Of a DNA stretch of 64,000 nucleotides, positions 61,801 through 64,000 are shown one piece after another (position 1 is the stretch's first letter; every line of letters begins with the position of its first letter). The position numbers and the translations under genes are program-made. Below the pieces are notes generated by a model. That model worked only from the letters and a program-made list of their open reading frames with translations. It made no database searches and was not told the origin of the DNA. Source of the stretch: Pelobium manganitolerans (GTDB lineage: Bacteria; Bacteroidota; Bacteroidia; Sphingobacteriales; Sphingobacteriaceae); the NCBI RefSeq assembly GCF_003609575.1, contig NZ_MBTA01000012.1, forward strand, positions 310,001 through 374,000. The letters are read 5' to 3'.

Positions 61801-63304
61801 GGTTTAGGTTGGCTTTGCCGTTAAAGCTAAGCTTCACGTTTTTATCGTCCACCTTTAAGATACCGTCAAATAGCTGTTTATTTACTGTTCCGTTAACGGT
61901 GATGTTTCTGTAGCTGTAGCGGTTAAATTCAAAATATTGCGCTTTAATATCTAGCTTTTCCATCAGCTGGTCAAGCTCGAAACCGCGACCGTTTACGTTG
62001 GCTACAAAAGTGGTGCGGTTAATACTTTCCTCGTCAATTAAATCGCCTAAATTAAAATCAATAGCCTGTATTTTGCCGGTGTATGACGGAACGTTGTTGC
62101 GGTTAATCTTCATGTTCACGTCAGATTTTAATTGCCCCAGTTTAGTTTTAAACTCGCCGTAGGCCACAAAATCTTTTATAAAACCGGTAAAGCGCCCTTT
62201 AAAGTTGATGTTGCCAAATTTGTTAATTACCTCGGGCAGTGTGTTTTTGTTGCCGGTTAGGCGCTCCAAAATCAGTTCAACATCTGCTTTGTTAGAGTAA
62301 ATTTGGTTAAAATCTAAATCCAAAAAGGTGTTCTTGGTTTCTGGCAGGCCGCGTACCTGAAAATCTCCTTTAATGTAGGTGGTTTTCCCTGTTTTTATAA
62401 GCAGGTTTTTAGCGCGCAAATTGTTTACTTTTCCTTTTATGGTGCCGGTAACAAACAAATCCAGTTTCATATAATCAATCTGGGGCGCAAAAAAAGCAAT
62501 ATCTTTAGCGTAAATGCGTGCATTTTTAAATCGCCCTTCCATTAACACGCGGTTTTCTACATCATCAAAATCTACGTAGCTGTTAAACTTCATGCTAAAA
62601 TAATCGCGCAGTGTGGTGTGCGGCGTTTTCAGCAACATGTTTTCAAGCGTAATGCTTTTGGCGGCAATGGTGGCATCTGCCGTAAGGTTATTTAAAACAA
62701 AACCGCTTTTTTCTGTAAAGTGCATGCGGTTTATTTTGGTTTTAAACAGGTAATCTTTGGTGTTAATGTCTTCCAAATCGGCGCTTAAGCGCTTCACATA
62801 CACATCGTCGTAATTAATGCCGTTTATCAAAGTATCTGGCCGGCGATAGTTTTTGTAGCGGAAATCCAAGTTGCGGATACTGGCGTTTTGTAACGAAAAA
62901 TCAAAGGGTTTGCGCCTTACCGTGGTATCTTTTACGCCGCTATCAAAGTAATTGATGATAAAAGAGAGGTTGGTGCTGCTGTCTTTGTAGCTTTTAAGAT
63001 AAAAGGTGGTGTTTTTTAAGCTCACCTTGTTTAGCTTGATCTTCCTTTCGGAGAAAGGTGCGAAGTAAGCAATATCGACCGTTAATTTTTGCGAGTTTAG
63101 CAGGGTGTCTTTATCCAAATCTTCGATAAAAAGTCCTTCCAAAACCAAAGATTTAAAGGGTTTTAAATAAAGGCTTTTGATTTGTACGCGGGTATTCAGC
63201 TCGTCTGATAAAAAGGAAGCCGCTTTTTTAGCTGCCCAGGTTTGCACACTTTTAAATTGAAACGAAAATATCAAGCCGGCCAATAGGAGTATCAGCGTAA
63301 GCAA
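58868..63304 (-). CDS. tamB: TamB-like translocation/assembly module protein (DUF490)
   Basis: A very large protein (1478 residues from the TTG used here). N-terminal hydrophobic anchor, then hundreds of residues of repeated beta-strand pattern (taco-like groove), and a C-terminal TamB domain with FDIKKGGTIRWTGDPADAEINL and NSGYKTELQGYLDDK, closing with a Glu/Lys-rich tail. TamB proteins bridge inner and outer membrane for lipid or barrel-protein transport. No ATG or GTG exists in frame upstream; codons back to 63358 encode IKKVFKITLYVLL, part of the anchor, so the real start is uncertain (TTG here or a rare ATT near 63337). Confidence 0.88.
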   Translation of the reverse strand: MLTLILLLAGLIFSFQFKSVQTWAAKKAASFLSDELNTRVQIKSLYLKPFKSLVLEGLFIEDLDKDTLLNSQKLTVDIAYFAPFSERKIKLNKVSLKNTTFYLKSYKDSSTNLSFIINYFDSGVKDTTVRRKPFDFSLQNASIRNLDFRYKNYRRPDTLINGINYDDVYVKRLSADLEDINTKDYLFKTKINRMHFTEKSGFVLNNLTADATIAAKSITLENMLLKTPHTTLRDYFSMKFNSYVDFDDVENRVLMEGRFKNARIYAKDIAFFAPQIDYMKLDLFVTGTIKGKVNNLRAKNLLIKTGKTTYIKGDFQVRGLPETKNTFLDLDFNQIYSNKADVELILERLTGNKNTLPEVINKFGNINFKGRFTGFIKDFVAYGEFKTKLGQLKSDVNMKINRNNVPSYTGKIQAIDFNLGDLIDEESINRTTFVANVNGRGFELDQLMEKLDIKAQYFEFNRYSYRNITVNGTVNKQLFDGILKVDDKNVKLSFNGKANLNPNLPEFNFVANIKNANLHKLNFLKDTVSVDADVNSDFSGNSLSNIQGQFLLQNVRLTNTEKSVVVDSVKLQADGIGTNRLLALTSNIGDAQIKGEYDLNTLPSAFKTIVKKYIPSYQTKIVKPKNQNFEFRVDLKNFDYLSSLFIPELKIPERGAFYGKFNSAKDTVTLSGFVKTLIYNDIIFSNIIIDQNTNAKSLEAIVSMDKVQFSEGGTYVQNIIVQNSLKNDSLTFNVKLSDKDAVNQLDLYGLVKFDTDTLAQLSLLPSDVIIDNQIWKIQDQVKIKFENNRTLIENFELSSKDQLIAINGAISKSENDALEVIIQNLRLASLSQVTKAYGVDISGTMNGTANLSAILGTPNIKSDLSVDSLKYNNTTIGNLKTVSVYNNATNKIDVEATIYKGSEKTMDVAGNIDIASESNNLNLDVALDKTELIIIEPFVKSLVSNLKGQISANLHVTGKFNNPKVDGGIDFINTGLTVNYLKTAYTFNQRVNIENSVVQIDNLKLTDSEGHQATANGTVDLRKPDNPTINAQIDANNFIALNTTAKDNPLYYGKAYATGKFTFDGPTDAMRINIKAKTEEGTEFTIPLNGASTVSSNDFIIYVAKDSTLNNNEPVNFFNGITMEFDLAVDEGSTVNILTEVGNLTGKGTAQLNLKITSMGDFEMKGDYIIDEGQFDFTANNLINKTFDIKKGGTIRWTGDPADAEINLNASYSTRASIAPLYAAAGRTLPDKDQNLRVLAEAEMLLKGSLLNPQIDFNLNFPNNSGYKTELQGYLDDKDNEAQQVINLVVRNSFNGNSSAGIGIDNQTLIGSGLELGFSKLQNIVSQTLGVKNLDFNLRSLNEFGIGYSFFNNRLKVQGSFVNNKYNNDYFNNNFFTSSFTDLTRDAQMTYDIKKDGSLVGKIFNRPSNRDFFNLNSDIYTNGVGLVYVQEYDTFKEFIQNTFGRAKKKSESEQKEESEKRSETQKSPIIHPPREEEQ

Positions 63305-63370
63305 GACATAAAGCGTTATTTTGAATACTTTTTTAATATTTTTGTGCCTTAATAATTAATCCCTTCATCA

Positions 63371-64000
63371 GTGTCAGTCATTCTCGGAATAGAATCTTCT
63401 TGCGATGAAACCTCAGCTTCTGTATGTATAGACGGTAAAATCGTAGCAAATATTATTGCCAACCAAACTATCCACGAACTTTACGGAGGCGTTGTGCCAG
63501 AGCTTGCCTCGCGGGTACATCAGCAGAACATCGTGCCGGCCGTGCATCAGGCTATTAATGTTGCGAAAATACATAAAAAACAAATAGATGCAGTTGCCTT
63601 TACACGTGGCCCAGGCTTGCTAGGTTCACTATTGGTGGGCACTTGCTTTGCTAAGGCATTTGCACTAGCAAATAACATTCCGCTTATTGAGGTTAACCAT
63701 ATGCAGGCGCATATTTTGGCGCATTTTATTGAAGACCCCAAGCCCACTTTTCCGTTTCTATGCCTTACCGTATCTGGCGGGCATACGCAAATAGTTTTGG
63801 TTAAAGATTATTTTGATATGGAAATAGTTGGCGAAACATTGGACGATGCCGCCGGCGAAGCTTTTGACAAAACAGCCAAAATTTTAGGTTTGCCTTATCC
63901 CGGAGGTCCACTGGTAGATAAACATGCTAAATTGGGCGACCCTAACCGCTTTAAATTTCCCGAGCCACAAATTGCCGACCTTAATTTTAGCTTTAGCGGA
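63371..64000 (+). CDS. tsaD: tRNA N6-adenosine threonylcarbamoyltransferase, N-terminal part (3' end outside the window)
   Basis: 210 codons to the window end. GTG start giving MSVILGIESSCDETSAS. Metal ligands H110 and H114 in HMQAHILAH, and the nucleotide part SGGHTQIVLV with DDAAGEAFDKTAK, mark TsaD, which adds threonylcarbamoyl to A37 of ANN-decoding tRNAs together with TsaB, TsaC and TsaE. Divergent from tamB with 66 bp between them, a neighbourhood common in Bacteroidota. Confidence 0.96.
   Translation, partial: MSVILGIESSCDETSASVCIDGKIVANIIANQTIHELYGGVVPELASRVHQQNIVPAVHQAINVAKIHKKQIDAVAFTRGPGLLGSLLVGTCFAKAFALANNIPLIEVNHMQAHILAHFIEDPKPTFPFLCLTVSGGHTQIVLVKDYFDMEIVGETLDDAAGEAFDKTAKILGLPYPGGPLVDKHAKLGDPNRFKFPEPQIADLNFSFSG

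Overview
The window is a compact, AT-rich chromosomal segment of a Bacteroidota bacterium, most probably a Sphingobacteriaceae member (Pedobacter-like). Evidence: -7 boxes of the TAnnTTTG type with a TTG/TTT -33 box about 20 nt upstream (rpsL, nlpC-like gene, small membrane gene at 44692, tRNA locus); almost no Shine-Dalgarno sequences; an arginine operon with a transcarbamylase of the acetyl/succinyl-ornithine type; a gldB gliding lipoprotein; TamB divergent from TsaD; split pyruvate dehydrogenase genes. Nearly everything is housekeeping and no prophage, CRISPR array or intact insertion sequence was seen. The novelty is in regulation, small repeats and decaying genes.

Layout. 1-1780: the 3' end of a MoxR ATPase, a small acidic protein and a fatty acid desaturase. 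1889-10971: arginine operon, GNAT acyltransferase-argG-argC-argD-(toxin-antitoxin pair)-argF'-argB-proC-argE, preceded by a probable attenuator leader with an arginine-rich leader peptide; argH is not in it. 11042-12372: a Fic AMPylase gene flanked on both sides by near-identical arrays of a TGTCGA palindrome. 12382-17845: an outer-membrane protein and the 2-oxoglutarate dehydrogenase genes odhB and sucA. 18074-20306: a CarH-like B12/light-sensing MerR regulator with a DASH cryptochrome/photolyase. 20482-25756: hflX, rbfA, aspS, ybjQ-like, tadA, superoxide dismutase. 25823-29868: two small membrane/lipoproteins, an NlpC/P60 hydrolase, and pyruvate dehydrogenase E1-alpha and E2.

29941-36905: hemerythrin protein, amino acid permease, SulP transporter, LLM-type flavin oxidoreductase, dnaK (with a -24/-12-like promoter). 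37165-41687: phnA-like zinc ribbon, small lipoprotein, then rpsL-rpsG-fusA-rpsJ, which stops after rpsJ instead of continuing into the S10 cluster. 41786-44286: a second Fic protein with an N-terminal HTH, a GNAT, and gap. 44347-49349: a DUF6496-like relic that has lost its start codon, a small membrane protein, a patatin, gldB, a beta-barrel protein, nadE. 49538-53447: a beta-barrel protein, ribBA, an LptF/G permease, a START-like protein. 53507-54163: a tRNA-Met gene between two decayed tRNA pieces, then a frameshifted GIY-YIG gene. 54200-58218: DUF72, ArsC-like, CarboxypepD_reg-like protein, M1 metallopeptidase. 58219-58867: a repeat-rich gap with a 225-bp MITE-like element (14-bp inverted ends, 5-bp target duplication). 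58868-64000: a TamB protein and the 5' part of tsaD.

Most informative observations: (1) the arginine leader/attenuator with the adjacent GNAT, a candidate for the first acylation step of succinyl-type arginine synthesis; (2) the duplicated palindrome arrays around fic; (3) the CarH-type regulator next to a cryptochrome gene; (4) the MITE; (5) a REP-like palindrome read in frame as the N-terminus of ArgB; (6) three genes or gene copies caught in decay. Function calls rest on motif recognition by eye; no database search was run.
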